DNA of 64,000 nucleotides from the NCBI RefSeq assembly GCF_014066305.1, contig NW_023501091.1:124001-188000 (forward strand), given 5' to 3'. The notes beneath the pieces are model-generated. The model did no database searches and was not told the origin of the DNA. It saw only the letters and a list, made by a program, of their open reading frames with translations. This DNA comes from Letharia columbiana (Eukaryota; Ascomycota; Lecanoromycetes; Lecanorales; Parmeliaceae). The position numbers and the translations under genes were made by a program. This document shows, in pieces, positions 11,608-21,979 of the stretch (position 1 is the stretch's first letter; each line of letters begins with the position of its first letter).

Positions 11608-12726
11608 ATGGCGACCACTCCAGTTGTGGATATCCATACGCACATATACCCAACTACTTACCTCACCCTCCTGCGCTCTCGCACCAAGGTCCCGTACCTC
11701 CTCGACCTTCCCGACAAAATGGCTCCGCCGCGTCTCATAATTCTCCCCTCGGACGACGACCCAGCCCTCCCTGCGCATCAACGCGGCCGGCCCATCGACT
11801 CGTCATACTCATCAATAAACCAAAAGCTTGACTTCATGAAGACACACGGCATTACGACTTCCGTTATATCACTGGCGAACCCTTGGCTTGACTTCCTTAG
11901 CCCCGAAGAAGGACCTCAATGGGCGGCGAAGGTCAATAACGAACTTGAGGACATTTGCTCAACAAGTCAAAATAGCCTTTACGCTTTCGCAACGCTTCCC
12001 CTCTCCGCATCTTCTTCACGCATCACAGGCGAAATCCATCGCCTTCAGTCCCTGGCCCATATGCGCGGCATCATCCTCGGCACTACTGGGCTCTCCCAGG
12101 GCCTTGACGATCCCGCTCTCGAGCCAGTCTGGTCAGCTCTCGAAAGCGCCAAGCTCCTCATCTTCCTACACCCGCACTACGGCCTTCCAAGCTCTGTTTA
12201 CGGGCCACGGGCTAGTGAGTACGGGCATGTCTTACCACTCAGTTTGGGATTTCCGATGGAGACTACCATAGCGTTCACGCGGATGTGGTTGAGTGGAGTA
12301 TTCGATCGTCACCCCAAACTCAAAGTATTGATTGCACATGCTGGGGGCACTGTACCCTTCTTGTCAGGTCGAATCAACAGCTGCGTGCAACATGAGAGGC
12401 ACTTTCCAGAAAATGAAGGTGGCGGCAGGGGCCCGAAGAGAGGTCTGAAAGAGGTGCTGAGAGAGAATGTCTGGCTGGATGCTGTTGTTTATTCACCAAC
12501 AGGTGTAAGAGCAGCGGTGGAGGTTGTTGGGAAGGACAGGGTGCTGTTTGGGACTGATCATCCGTTCTTTCCGCCACTGGATGAGGGGAAAGAAGAATGG
12601 ATGAGTGTGGAGACAAATATTCAGGCGGTCAAGGACGCTTTTGGAGAAGATAAGCAGGGCGCCACAAAGGTGCTGGGTGGGAACGCGATTGAGCTTCTAG
12701 GACTCGATGTTGCAGGCGATGGCTAA
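11608..12726 (+). CDS. uracil-5-carboxylate (iso-orotate) decarboxylase, ACMSD-type amidohydrolase
   Basis: Single exon of 372 residues. It is a TIM-barrel amidohydrolase of the ACMSD family. Metal ligands are visible as His10-x-His12 (VVDIHTHIYP), His188 (FLHPHYG) and Asp317 (FGTDHPFFPP). The blocks ISLANPWLDF, RGIILGTTGLSQGLDDP, HYGLPSSVYGPR, EYGHVLPLSLGFPMETT and AHAGGTVPFLSGRI match my memory of the fungal iso-orotate decarboxylases (Neurospora, Cordyceps) closely. That is better than a match to ACMSD of tryptophan catabolism. The reaction is uracil-5-carboxylate to uracil plus CO2, the last step of thymine salvage. The ATG at 11608 lies just before the metal motif, as in the family. No intron is needed. 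It is paired head to head with the thymine-7-hydroxylase-like gene. Confidence 0.88.
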   Translation: MATTPVVDIHTHIYPTTYLTLLRSRTKVPYLLDLPDKMAPPRLIILPSDDDPALPAHQRGRPIDSSYSSINQKLDFMKTHGITTSVISLANPWLDFLSPEEGPQWAAKVNNELEDICSTSQNSLYAFATLPLSASSSRITGEIHRLQSLAHMRGIILGTTGLSQGLDDPALEPVWSALESAKLLIFLHPHYGLPSSVYGPRASEYGHVLPLSLGFPMETTIAFTRMWLSGVFDRHPKLKVLIAHAGGTVPFLSGRINSCVQHERHFPENEGGGRGPKRGLKEVLRENVWLDAVVYSPTGVRAAVEVVGKDRVLFGTDHPFFPPLDEGKEEWMSVETNIQAVKDAFGEDKQGATKVLGGNAIELLGLDVAGDG

Positions 12727-14311
12727 TCTCTTGTCACCTAAGCCCAAGCAATCAAGCCATATGGAAGCGAAGATGCACGGTTGTAGCGATGAAGGAAAAA
12801 GCATAAAAAGCGAAACAATAGCACGCTGAGAAGCCACAACGTGTTGAGGGGTTGATCCGAAAGAAACGGTAGATGAGTTGGCGGACGAGCCCAGAAGGCA
12901 ATGAACAATACCTGCCAAAAAGAAAAGGTCTGACCCGAACCCGTTACCAAAAGCGAAAAGCTCAGGCCGACCCGCGCCTTCACAAGCTCGCCGAAGAGAA
13001 GCATGGGGAGTTGTCCGCGTACCCTACGAAAACCCCAGTGAAGGGTTCCCAATACCACAGCCACGGGCAATCACATCCGGGGCGAAGATACGGGTCTTAT
13101 TGTATGTATAAAGATATTTCATCATCGGGCCTGTGCCAAAGCGTGGCACCACTTTTGACAACGCACTGATCTCTCTTCTTTGCTTGGCCTCCTGTGCTCA
13201 AGGCTGCTGCAGGAGTAAAGTGAAATGTTGAAAAGGCCCCGCGGAGCTCTGAAACAAAACCAACCCTTCACAAACCTTACAAAAGACTCAGCCGGAATCT
13301 CAAGCTTTCGAACCGTGCGAGTCCCCGTCCCCGACCATGGTAGGGCCAGACTCACGCCTAGGTAGGTAGTCCTCGTCAGATCCTCCACCTGACGGGAAGG
13401 CGGGAGAATGATCGCTATGCAGATACATGAACCGGTCGGTCTCTTTTACACTCCACTCCATTACCTACTCGTGTCGGAAGGAGGACGTGAAGCTAAGGAG
13501 TTGGAAAAAAAGGGTTCCAGCCTCTGACTCGAACTTGCCCTCCGGAATTAAAAAGCGCAGGCCGGTACCGTCCGATGAGCTAGTCAAACGACGCGGTCTA
13601 TACTCTGCCTCGCGGGTGACAAAAAGATCGGAACGCCAAGCCAGACTACTGCGCGGAGACACACATACAAATTTCTATGTACGGAGGTACATATCTCTCT
13701 ATTCTCGTATCCTGTCATTTGCTCCTTTACCGTCTATGACTGCTCGTAAACTAGGTATTTGGCATACTACCTATCCACTCTCTCGTCAATAAAACGATCT
13801 GGAAATATTTAGTCCACCCCTCCTCATCAATTAGTGCCTTGGTCGTGGTACTGTTGTCAGTGCGGGCTTGGCGTTCCGATCTTTTTGTCACCCGCGAGCC
13901 CTGCGAAAACCCCAATAGGAGGGATTCCATACTTACCACGTCCCCGTGAGGGAAGGGTGAGATGTTCTTATCGAAGGATACGTGTTATCGTCCCTTTTCC
14001 CAGTGCTTCAAGAGCTGCATATTCCCCTTGAGTCCACAAGAGGAAAGATTCAAGCGGTACGGCGAAAATTGTACTTTTCAAGTAGAGGTATTTAGATGAA
14101 TTCGCGTGGGCATATGCTTCGCAAGCTACTTTAGCAATGCATGCAACAAACGTACGCTCGCTTTGCTTAATCGACATGCTTTTGGATGAACCCGCCCCAA
14201 GCTGAGTTGCCGTCGCCAACGCTCGCACGCAATACCTATACATTGGCCGTTAATTACCCATGTGGATCGTTACAGATACAAGGTTGAAATAGATCTTATG
14301 CCATACAACGC
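12727..14311. other. intergenic with inverted repeat and pol III-like relic
   Basis: About 1.6 kb without a protein gene. It holds the 34-nt inverted repeat listed separately. On the minus strand there is also an A-box-like TAGCTCATCGG (13582-13572), a B-box-like AGTTCGAGTCA (13535-13525) and an oligo-T run (13510-13504). The spacing resembles a tRNA gene, but the stems do not pair, so it may be a tRNA-derived relic. Short ORFs here are not supported. Confidence 0.5.
13609..13898. repeat. 34-nt perfect inverted repeat (13609-13642 / 13865-13898)
   Basis: The left arm, CTCGCGGGTGACAAAAAGAT and on to GGAACGCCAAGCC, is repeated without mismatch in reverse complement at 13865-13898, with 222 nt between the arms. 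The flanks diverge at once on both sides. This could be the termini of a small non-autonomous DNA element or an inverted duplication. No target-site duplication is obvious. Confidence 0.8.
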
Positions 14312-15682
14312 TCAGCGCTGCATATGCTCCAACGATTCATCCGCGGGCAAATCGCCCACAAAGTCCTCCATTCCAGCGTAAACTGGTGGACTCGAGGGTA
14401 CGTCCTCGTACATAGGCGGCATCTCCTCATCCCAGCTGATTCCCATTCCAGCCCTCTCTGTGACCGTAGTCTTGAACTGCATCCGCAGCACCCTCGCCGA
14501 GCCGGTCGGCATAGCGCCCTTGGTACCTTTGCCCGTCGTCTGCTCTTCCGCGACGATGATTTCGAGGACGAGGTTATGATGTACGGTAAGACCAGTAGGC
14601 GAATCGACATCGCAGACGGGCTGAGAGCTGGGTCTGATAGCGGCCATGAATTCCAGGGTAATTTCACCGCCCTGCGTATCGTAATCACTTTTCCATCCGT
14701 CCTTCATTTCATCGCCACCAATCGAGCGCGTGTCTTCATGTAGTATACCCTTGCCCTCGCCGCCCACTTTGTTCGTATGCTTGGGACAAGCGGGGCTGAT
14801 GATCTTGCTATTCTCTTCTATCTTCCAGTTCATACGTCTGATACGCCAGCGCCTCTGAATGTTCTTCAAGCTATTGTCTATGATACCAGTCATGCTCATC
14901 TGAACGGCGAATTCGCCGATTGGGTGGATGACGCTAGGTATAACCACCTTCACGTTCAAATTCGTAGGAGGGAAGACGCGGACGGAGATTTTGTCGCTGC
15001 CTGGCAGTGCGCGTTGGACTGTCAGGGTACGGGAGACAGTGATGGTATCGGACACGGCGCAGACGGCACGGCCGTCCAGAACGTAGTCTATGTGTCCAAG
15101 CTCACCGTGGGAGGTAGCGGGCAGGTGGCCTGGCAGCAGATAAGAGAAGGGGAAGGTGTGGATGCCGGGCTTGTAAGAAGTGGGCTCGGTGAGGAATTTC
15201 CAGGTAAAAAGATCGGTGTCTTTCACCTGACAGTTGGGACAGTCTTTGGTGATGGGTCTCTTGTTTGTGACTCGTGCGATGAGGGTCATTTGAAAAGTCT
15301 GGAGCTTGATCCCGGGGTCGGTGACTGTGAGAAGGAGCTGGCCGGAAAGGAGGGCACCGGTTGACTGGCTCGGGTTGCCGTAGAAGACGAGAGGCGGCGA
15401 TTCCATGTCGATGGCCAACTTGGCAGGCTTTGTTGGAACAAGTTTGGGGCTGTTCTTAGGGCTGCCTTTGGCTGGAGTATTGGATCCCTTTCCTCCCAAG
15501 CCAATGCTATGTCGTTTTTCCTTGTGGAAGAAATCCATAACGGCGATGGATGATTTTCGCTCGGGGCTTGTTCTCGTATCCCTTCTTTCTTCAAGATCAG
15601 GAATCTCATGAGAATTGACTTTAATGGACTTTGATATTTTTGTAGACTTGATAGAGCCGCGAATTCCAGTTGGCATGGGCAT
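14312..15682 (-). CDS. LDB19/ART-type arrestin-related trafficking adaptor
   Basis: Single exon, 456 residues from the ATG at 15682. The frame stays open 32 codons further only to a TTG. A Ser/Lys-rich N-terminus precedes an arrestin-N-like domain of the LDB19 type (PPLVFYGNP, SGQLLLTVTDPGIKL, CPNCQVKDTDLFTWKFL, PFSYLLPGHLP, IDYVLDGRAV). A second arrestin lobe follows (about residues 230-430). The C-terminus has two PPxY motifs (PPMYEDV, PPVYAGM), which bind WW domains of Rsp5/Nedd4 ubiquitin ligases. Proteins of this class bring the ligase to plasma-membrane transporters and so trigger their endocytosis. Substrates cannot be told from sequence. The neighbouring genes give no functional hint. 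Confidence 0.85.
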   Translation of the reverse strand: MPMPTGIRGSIKSTKISKSIKVNSHEIPDLEERRDTRTSPERKSSIAVMDFFHKEKRHSIGLGGKGSNTPAKGSPKNSPKLVPTKPAKLAIDMESPPLVFYGNPSQSTGALLSGQLLLTVTDPGIKLQTFQMTLIARVTNKRPITKDCPNCQVKDTDLFTWKFLTEPTSYKPGIHTFPFSYLLPGHLPATSHGELGHIDYVLDGRAVCAVSDTITVSRTLTVQRALPGSDKISVRVFPPTNLNVKVVIPSVIHPIGEFAVQMSMTGIIDNSLKNIQRRWRIRRMNWKIEENSKIISPACPKHTNKVGGEGKGILHEDTRSIGGDEMKDGWKSDYDTQGGEITLEFMAAIRPSSQPVCDVDSPTGLTVHHNLVLEIIVAEEQTTGKGTKGAMPTGSARVLRMQFKTTVTERAGMGISWDEEMPPMYEDVPSSPPVYAGMEDFVGDLPADESLEHMQR

Positions 15683-16289
15683 TTCTGATTTGATTTGGTT
15701 GGCGGCGGGAATGTGGGACGGGAGAGAGACTAGAAGAAAGGATGTCTGCACAATCACAGTCGAATGGAAGAGAAACAAAGCAGCAAAAGCCCAGCTGGCT
15801 GGGAGATGGGATATATGTAATAATAAGCATGATGAAATGAATGAAAAGGTTTCCAGTTTCCAACACTTTCACGTGGTCATCGGATTGGCTTGGTGTTGTT
15901 TTGAGAGGGTAATAGAAATGAATTTTCCGAGGACCACTCAAAGGTACGTGAAATTCTAGGCACAAAAATGCAGCGCTTGGACGTCGCAAGCTCGGAGCCC
16001 GGTTTTACTTTGCTGCGGAGCACTTTCCGCTGACTCCTTCGCCCATGCTATTCGTTGGACTGAGGCAAGTCTTACGTAAAATCTGGGGAATTTTTGAGAC
16101 CTAGACCACTTCCATCAAGCCCACCCTTCGATGAAAGATGGACTACAACTCTCACTAAATGGCGTGATGTCTATCCACATCAGTCTCCCTTCATGTCGTC
16201 TTCACTCCTCTCTGTTACAGTATCCCTCCTTCATGAACCATGACCAAGCATGCTCCATCAGAACATCAAAACATCAGAACATCAAAACA
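15683..16289. other. intergenic
   Basis: About 600 nt between the arrestin start and the 3' end of the next minus-strand gene. It contains CATCAAAACATCAGAACATC-type short direct repeats at 16260-16292. No gene is seen. Confidence 0.5.
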
Positions 16290-16946
16290 TCAGAGCATAC
16301 TATACCCCTTCCACCACCCCCACCCGGCAACCACACCCAAACACCCCACAGCCCACTCCCACCTCATCTCCACAATCGCCCACACCCACAGTGTTCCCAG
16401 TGGCGGTGCCTTCTTCATAACTGCCATATACGGGTCTTCGTTACTAGCATGAACAAGCCAAGCCCCGGCTGCCACACTCAGACATGCGAACAGTATCTGC
16501 GTGAGGAGGTGTGACGACTGAGGATGCAGGATGGACACTAGTACGAGGATTAGAACCGGTGTAGGAGAGATGACAGTGCTGGTGTAGAGGATCGAGGTAA
16601 GCGATGGCGGCGTGGTCGCGTATTGATGATGGACCAGGACAGTAAGGGTAAAGTGTAGCATGGTCAGGGTCGCGGTGTAAAGAAAGACATCGAGGTAGGG
16701 CATTGTAGCATCAGGAGAGTTCGAAGCTGAACCTGTAGTTGAGAGAGTTCCATCTGGATTTATTCTTGTGGTTGTAATTGAGGGAGGAGAGCTTTGCGAC
16801 GTGGTATTGAGCAATTGGCGCTCCGAGGCGATGTCGAAGAGGGTCTTGTGGGTTGGAGCGTTACGAGATGGCTGGTGAAAAGGAATTTCATTTTTAGTAG
16901 CCGAATTGGCTCGAGCTTGAGCTCGACGCTCTCTGCGGTTGCTCAT
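16290..16946 (-). CDS. small integral membrane protein (fungal DUF7719-like)
   Basis: 218 residues from the ATG at 16946. The frame is open much further upstream, but that part overlaps the divergent GPI gene and has no protein character. A basic start (MSNRRERRAQARANS) and a conserved-looking FDIASERQLL are followed by four hydrophobic segments: around VFLYTATLTMLHFTLTVLV, PVLILVLVSIL, ILFACLSVAAGAWLV, and TLWVWAIVEM to the C-terminal VAGWGWWKG. This matches a family of uncharacterised fungal proteins that I remember as DUF7719. That name is from memory. Location is probably an internal membrane such as the ER. It starts 210 nt from the divergent GPI de-N-acetylase. Confidence 0.75.
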   Translation of the reverse strand: MSNRRERRAQARANSATKNEIPFHQPSRNAPTHKTLFDIASERQLLNTTSQSSPPSITTTRINPDGTLSTTGSASNSPDATMPYLDVFLYTATLTMLHFTLTVLVHHQYATTPPSLTSILYTSTVISPTPVLILVLVSILHPQSSHLLTQILFACLSVAAGAWLVHASNEDPYMAVMKKAPPLGTLWVWAIVEMRWEWAVGCLGVVAGWGWWKGYSML

Positions 16947-17156
16947 GGGATGGTTGGAAGGAGAGGTAGTATTCACGCAGGCTGAACAAAACATAAGGCC
17001 GGCTTTAAACCCTCGGAGATAGAGTACTCGTAGCCGCTTCCACAGGGCGCTGGGAACGCCTCCGATGCAGGTACCACGCGAGCTCAACGCCTCAGGGCGT
17101 CCTAAAAAAAGATAGCGAATCAAACATAGGACAGCTTTCGTTCCAAGCAGCAGAGC

Positions 17157-18088
17157 ATGCAGCTCTACCTCGCTCTCGCCATTCCCGTACTCTTGGCAAC
17201 AGCATGGCTGTACACCGCGCAGGTCACACGGACTTCCCTCCCCAGTCTCCGTAACAAGCGCATCTGCCTTCTCATCGCCCATCCCGATGATGAAGCAATG
17301 TTCTTCTCTCCTACACTGCTCGCCCTGACGGCCCCGGAAACGGGCAACCATGTCAAGATCCTCTGTCTGAGCAGTGGTTCGTTCATGCACATCATTACTC
17401 CCTTCCGAGGCTATTTCTATGCTGATTCGCTTCATACGCAGGGAATGCAGATGGCCTCGGAGAGATCCGCAAGCAAGAACTCGCTGCCTCAGGTGCAATG
17501 CTCGGTCTCCGCTCCGCCTCTGACGTCCTTGTTATCAATGATCGAAAGTTTCCGGACAGCATGACAACCACATGGCCGGCAGACAAGATCGCCCAAATAT
17601 TGTCTTCCGCTTTCAGTCCTGTTTCCAATTCCACGAAAAAGAACTCACCATCTGATGAGCCCACTTCTACCATTGACACCCTGATCACATTCGACGCTCG
17701 TGGAATATCATCCCACCTGAATCATATCTCTCTGTACCACGGCGCGCGGCATTGGCTATCTTCGCTTATGGCGGGAAAGTCGGGTTGGAAGTGTCCTGTC
17801 GAGTTGTACACCCTCACAACTACCAACATCTTGCGAAAATACATCAGCGCCTTCGATGCGCCTGTGACAATGGTACTGGGAGGGTGGAGAGCGGCGGGAA
17901 AGGCACAGAGAAAGGGGAAGGAGGAGCCACCTAGTCTGTTGTTCGTGAGTGATTTTGGGCAGTGGAGGAGAGGACAGAGTGCAATGGTGAAAGCCCATAA
18001 GAGCCAGATGAGGTGGTTTAGGTGGGGATGGATAGGGATTGGCAGGTATATGGTGGTAAATGATTTGAAGCGGGAGATCATTACATGA
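17157..18088 (+). CDS. gpi12: GlcNAc-phosphatidylinositol de-N-acetylase (PIG-L/Gpi12)
   Basis: Two exons, 17157-17376 and 17442-18088, joined across a 65-nt intron (GTTCGT donor, ACGCAG acceptor) in phase 1. The product is 288 residues, near the length of yeast Gpi12. An N-terminal hydrophobic anchor (LYLALAIPVLLATAWLY) precedes the family metal motif AHPDDE at residues 41-46. Next come LCLSSGNADGLGEIRKQEL, VINDRKFPDSM, the substrate-side TFDARGISSHLNHISLYHG with the third metal histidine, and a C-terminal membrane-proximal QMRWFRWGWIGIGRYM. The enzyme removes acetate from GlcNAc-PI, the second step of GPI-anchor synthesis, on the ER surface. The donor GTTCGT is weaker than usual, but the joined frame restores the family sequence exactly. 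Confidence 0.9.
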
Positions 18089-18499
18089 TGAGGAAACGAA
18101 AGCAAGCGAGCATCGAGTCTTATATAGACAAGACCAATACAGAGCTTGTTAGCTTAGGCCGGGACTAAGCCAATGTGGGCAGAGCTTTTGTTTCGAGCAA
18201 CACCGTTTCGTTGCATTGCCCTTGCAAAAGGTTTTTATCATAATTTTTACAGAATCCCAGGTCGAAGCTTACTGTTAGCTAGTTCACTAATGCCGACCTG
18301 CGTCCGACCACTTCGCTGTTTACCGTTCTGACGGTGCAGCCGGAAAATCCTATCAGCAGAGCATGGCTTGAATCGACTCTGCAAATTGTGCTTCAAAGCT
18401 CCATTCACAGAAGGCCTCCTCTTCACAGGGGCTTCAGCATCTGAAGTCGAGATGCAGCAGGAGGCTCGGGATGTCATACAGCAACAAAACGCATAGAAG
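18089..18499. other. intergenic
   Basis: About 400 nt. No gene, RNA or repeat is recognised. The right part may hold the missing 5' portion of the amidase relic. Confidence 0.4.
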
Positions 18500-20042
18500 G
18501 TATTCCTTACTCAAGTAGGACCCGAGCAGGGCTTCGTGCAGGGACCTCATCTATATTACGACAGGACAGTATGGCAGATTTTGCGCATACATGACGATAC
18601 TGCAGGGAGCTTTGTGAGAGCTCTGGCACCTTATAACCAAGCGCAACCGGAGTGAGTCGGCAACATGCCCACGGTCATATAGCAGGAAAGGCCGCTCCTG
18701 ACGTATTGAGTAATAATTTCCAGACATTGAGACTTCTTGGTGCCCGCTACCAGACTCTGAGTATCGCTGTCGCAGCACGAGCTCCAAGGACGGACCTCTG
18801 ACCGTTACAAGGTCTCAGGTTTGCCGTCAATGATGCGTACCCACTTCGAGGACTGAAGACTTCGCTTTGCAATACTGCTTATCTGAACACAAGCTCAACA
18901 TCAAATATTACAGCAACGATCGTACAAAATATGGTAGCTGCAGGGGCTCATGTCGTTGCTATGACCAAGCTTAGTTCCATGATCGGAAGGGAAGAGCCAA
19001 CAGAAGCTACCAATTATCATGCTCCGTTCAACCCTAGGGGCGATGGCTATCAGTCTTCTGCTGGGAGTAGCAGTGGCAGTGCAGCTGCAGTGGCTACCTA
19101 TGACTGGCTCGATTTTGCGTTTGGAACGGATACAACAGGCAGTGCTCGAAGATCGGCTCTTGTGAAGGGCATTTTCCAAATGCGGCCTACCCAAGACGCG
19201 GTACATCTGGACGGCATTGTGCCTGTCTTTGAAACTTGGAATGCGCCAGCCATATTTTCAAGAGACACAAGGATGCTGAAGCCTGTCGTTTCTACTTGGT
19301 ACAAGACCAAGGTTTCGGTCGCTCATACTGCATCACACAAGTCTGTCTCATTGTCTATCCCCTTGACTGCTTCCCTGTGGACAACAAAGTTCAAACGCAA
19401 TTGATCGATGCGTTCCTGGACGATCTTGCGGAAACCCTCAACGCGGTCCTACGCAGATTTTCTACCGCATTTCTGTGGGATGAGACTCGGCCCGACGAGG
19501 CTGGCCAACAGAACGCTCAAGATTATCTCCAGGATACTTACGTCAACACGAACTTCCATGACTACTACTACTATAACACAGTTGAAATCCGGAGGACATA
19601 CGAAGAGCGATACCAAAATCGACCTTACATTGTTCCTTCATCAATTGGAAATGGGACTTGGGCAGTGCAGTAACCCGAGCACAGCGAGATGAGGGCATGC
19701 ATCGGCTCAACGTGTATGAAAAATGGTTTCTGGACTCCGCCATGCAACGAAATACAAATTAGGCATTCTTGATGATGCCAATCTCTAATTCCATGGTGAA
19801 CTACCGAGATGCCCCTTCACCTCCAGTGGCACAACCGACTGGGTTCGATCCATGAATCCTATCACCAATCCTGGGCGCTCCAGACATTGTCATTCCAATA
19901 GGAGAACACGAGTACGACTCAAGGATCCGTGGACGGAAGGAATTCCTGGCGGTCGCCGTGGATGTGGTAGGCCTCCCTGGCTCAGACCTCCATTTGATCG
20001 ATGTCATTCAACACTGCCTTAAGATGTTGGCGCGGCCAACAA
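18500..20042 (+). pseudogene. fungal amidase-family enzyme, decayed
   Basis: The amidase signature is clear from 18815: LRFAVNDAYPLRGLKTSLCN, GAHVVAMTKLSSMI, REEPTEA, NPRGDGYQSS and the Gly/Ser-rich AGSSSGSAAAVA with DTTGSARRSAL. Similarity then moves between frames. From about 19320 it is in another frame (QLIDAFLDDLAETLNAVL, AFLWDETRPDEAGQQN, YLQDTYVNTNFHDYYY). From about 19670 it shifts again (RAQRDEGMHRLNVYEKWF). It ends with APDIVIPIGEHEYDSRI and RKEFLAVAVDVVGLPGSDLH after a further in-frame TGA. Lys and Ser of the catalytic triad region are present but the reading frame is not intact. The N-terminal part before 18815 is weak, with only fragments such as HLYYDRTVWQILRIHDD. Such amidases hydrolyse amides and often accompany nitrile or indole metabolism. 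Confidence 0.82.
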
Positions 20043-20218
20043 CTAGTCAGCACTGGCCCTGGGATGCTCAATGACGACGCCTGATCGACACTTCGTGGCC
20101 TGGTTGACCAGATAAAGCCTCAGAGCACGATGGCGTATTTGATCTCGTGGTCCTGATCTCAATCGTTGTTTATCTTGAATTACATGTCACATGTCTAAAA
20201 CTTTCTTTACCGGTATTG
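20043..20218. other. short spacer between two convergent pseudogenes
   Basis: The amidase relic (plus) and the TPR relic (minus) end within about 180 nt of each other. Nothing else is seen here. Confidence 0.5.
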
Positions 20219-21560
20219 TCATTTTGACCAAAATGTTACCAATTCGTCGAAATGCTCCTCAGAAAGATTCTCGTCTTCAACCTCTTTGGATCCAGTGATA
20301 GGCTTCCAACCTGATGCCGCTTGCCTGAATATCAACGGAGTTGTCGTGCGGTTTTCATCCATACGAAAAAGAATCTTAGCTTTCAATAACGACGTGCGGC
20401 CGATCCCGGGAAGATACACGTCTCGATCTGCGTTCCACACTCGTAGGGCCTGGTCTACCAACGTCAACGCGTCCTTGAAATGGCCTCGATGCATGCAATG
20501 TTGAGCGACTCGGTGGCAAACATCTGCAGCTCGATGATGTTCGCTGCCAATAGTGGATTGATATTGCCCAAGCGCCCTTTTATGCAACTTTTCACTATCG
20601 TCAGGCAGGCCCAGTGAAGCGCGGACATTGCCTAATGCATGCAGGAAACGGACGGTCCTGGCCTACAATCAGCTAGATACTTCGGGCTGTGATAGTAAAG
20701 GACGAATGTACCCGAACGACTCTTTGTCGTTGGGGCCAGACATGGCTTCTCTCTCTTCCAGCCCTTGTCCTAGGACCAAGGATGCCTGCTTCAAGTCACC
20801 GAGCAGCCAGTGCGCCGTCCCAATGTTGACTAGCGGAAGAGCCCGCGTGTATCCGTTGTTTTCTGACAAGTTCTCATACACGGAAACCGCTTTTGACCAG
20901 GCTTCAATTGCTTTGTCATACTCTCTTGCCATTATCCAACCAATCACAATTTCGTTGTACGCGATTGCGAGCCTTATCCTGCTTGCCTTTCTTCCGGGTA
21001 ACCTCTTTTCGGATTGCTAGGAGTGCCTTGCCATGCTCCAGACACGACTGCGGATCATTCGTCTCAGCAGCAACTGCGCCTAGTCCGTCGTGTAACTCCT
21101 ACAGCAAGTCGTCTAGATCTTCGCTTGGGTGTCTCTGGCAAACAATGTACGCCCGCTCAAACGCTGCTTTGTTCGCGTGGGAGTTACCACGCTCATGCTG
21201 CCACCTGGAGGGCATAATCACTGTCATGCTTGGAGATACTGCAACTTACCTGCCCGTTTCCTTCCGCAGTGATACTCGCTTTAACTCAGAGCTCCTTTCC
21301 AACGGTACAATACCCCCTCATTGAGGGTTTCCACGCCAATGATATGCGGAAACAAGCTTTGACACGCCTCCCAGCTATCTATTTTATGCTTCTTGTCCAA
21401 CGGCACTTCTGGCCAGGCGTCATCTAATAGCGAGATTGAGATAGCGCCTTTTTTCTGACGTCGGGCCCGCACTGTATCCTGAAGTATACGATGGACCCAT
21501 AGCTTCCCAATGCCTACTCGGGTTAGCTCTCATTAGAACGACGCTGCAGGAACCCCTGTT
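20219..21560 (-). pseudogene. C-terminal TPR part of a fungal NLR-like protein, decayed
   Basis: The minus strand carries tetratricopeptide repeats of the kind found at the C-terminus of fungal NB-ARC/TPR proteins: HANKAAFERAYIVCQ, LEHGKALLAIRKEVTRK, YDKAIEAWSKAVSVYENL, GTAHWLLGDLKQASLVL, LHKRALGQYQSTIGSEHHRA and ALTLVDQALRV, ending DELVTFWSK. Plausible introns remain at 20680-20627 and 21252-21210. Lesions are TAG at 21101-21099 inside DDLL-stop-ELHDGLG (probably CAG to TAG), a frameshift near 20970 between QDKAR and LAIAYNEI, and a broken 5' part (AISISLLDDAWPE, DSWEACQSLFPH at 21480-21330). No NB-ARC domain is visible upstream, so the gene is also truncated. Intact relatives are thought to sense non-self. 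Confidence 0.78.
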
Positions 21561-21979
21561 AAGAGTAAGAGAAGGTAGCATAGAATGAATCTCGAATTTT
21601 CTAGGCACCCTTCCAGAAAAGGTGACAATTTGTAGTCAATTGAACCACAAATAATCGTCCTGGGGAACTTTTTTCCCTGCTTTAGACAACCTTATTCTGT
21701 TGCCCCCCCCCGTCTTTGGCAACTGATTTAACTGTTCTCTCTTTTTCAACAACCTGTCGTGCGACATAGGGCTTCAAGCTGTACCAAACTGTATCTGAAA
21801 GCAAAGAACGCACGATGCTGTAGCGATTCAATAGTGTATCTTTAGCTTGTCTGAGCAGAGCAATGACATTGGCCATCCAACCAATCGTTCTCTTTTGCAC
21901 GAGCCCTTATATAAAAACACCTGAACTCCGGTGTAGTGCTTTGTTTTCATGTCACTCCAGCGATTTTCCTTGCCATTCC
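21561..21979. other. intergenic
   Basis: About 420 nt including a C9 homopolymer at 21704-21712. No gene is seen. Confidence 0.45.

Noticed and set aside
13513..13589. tRNA gene on the minus strand
   Set aside because: A- and B-box-like motifs and a T-run are present, but acceptor, anticodon and T stems do not pair, so it is at most a relic.
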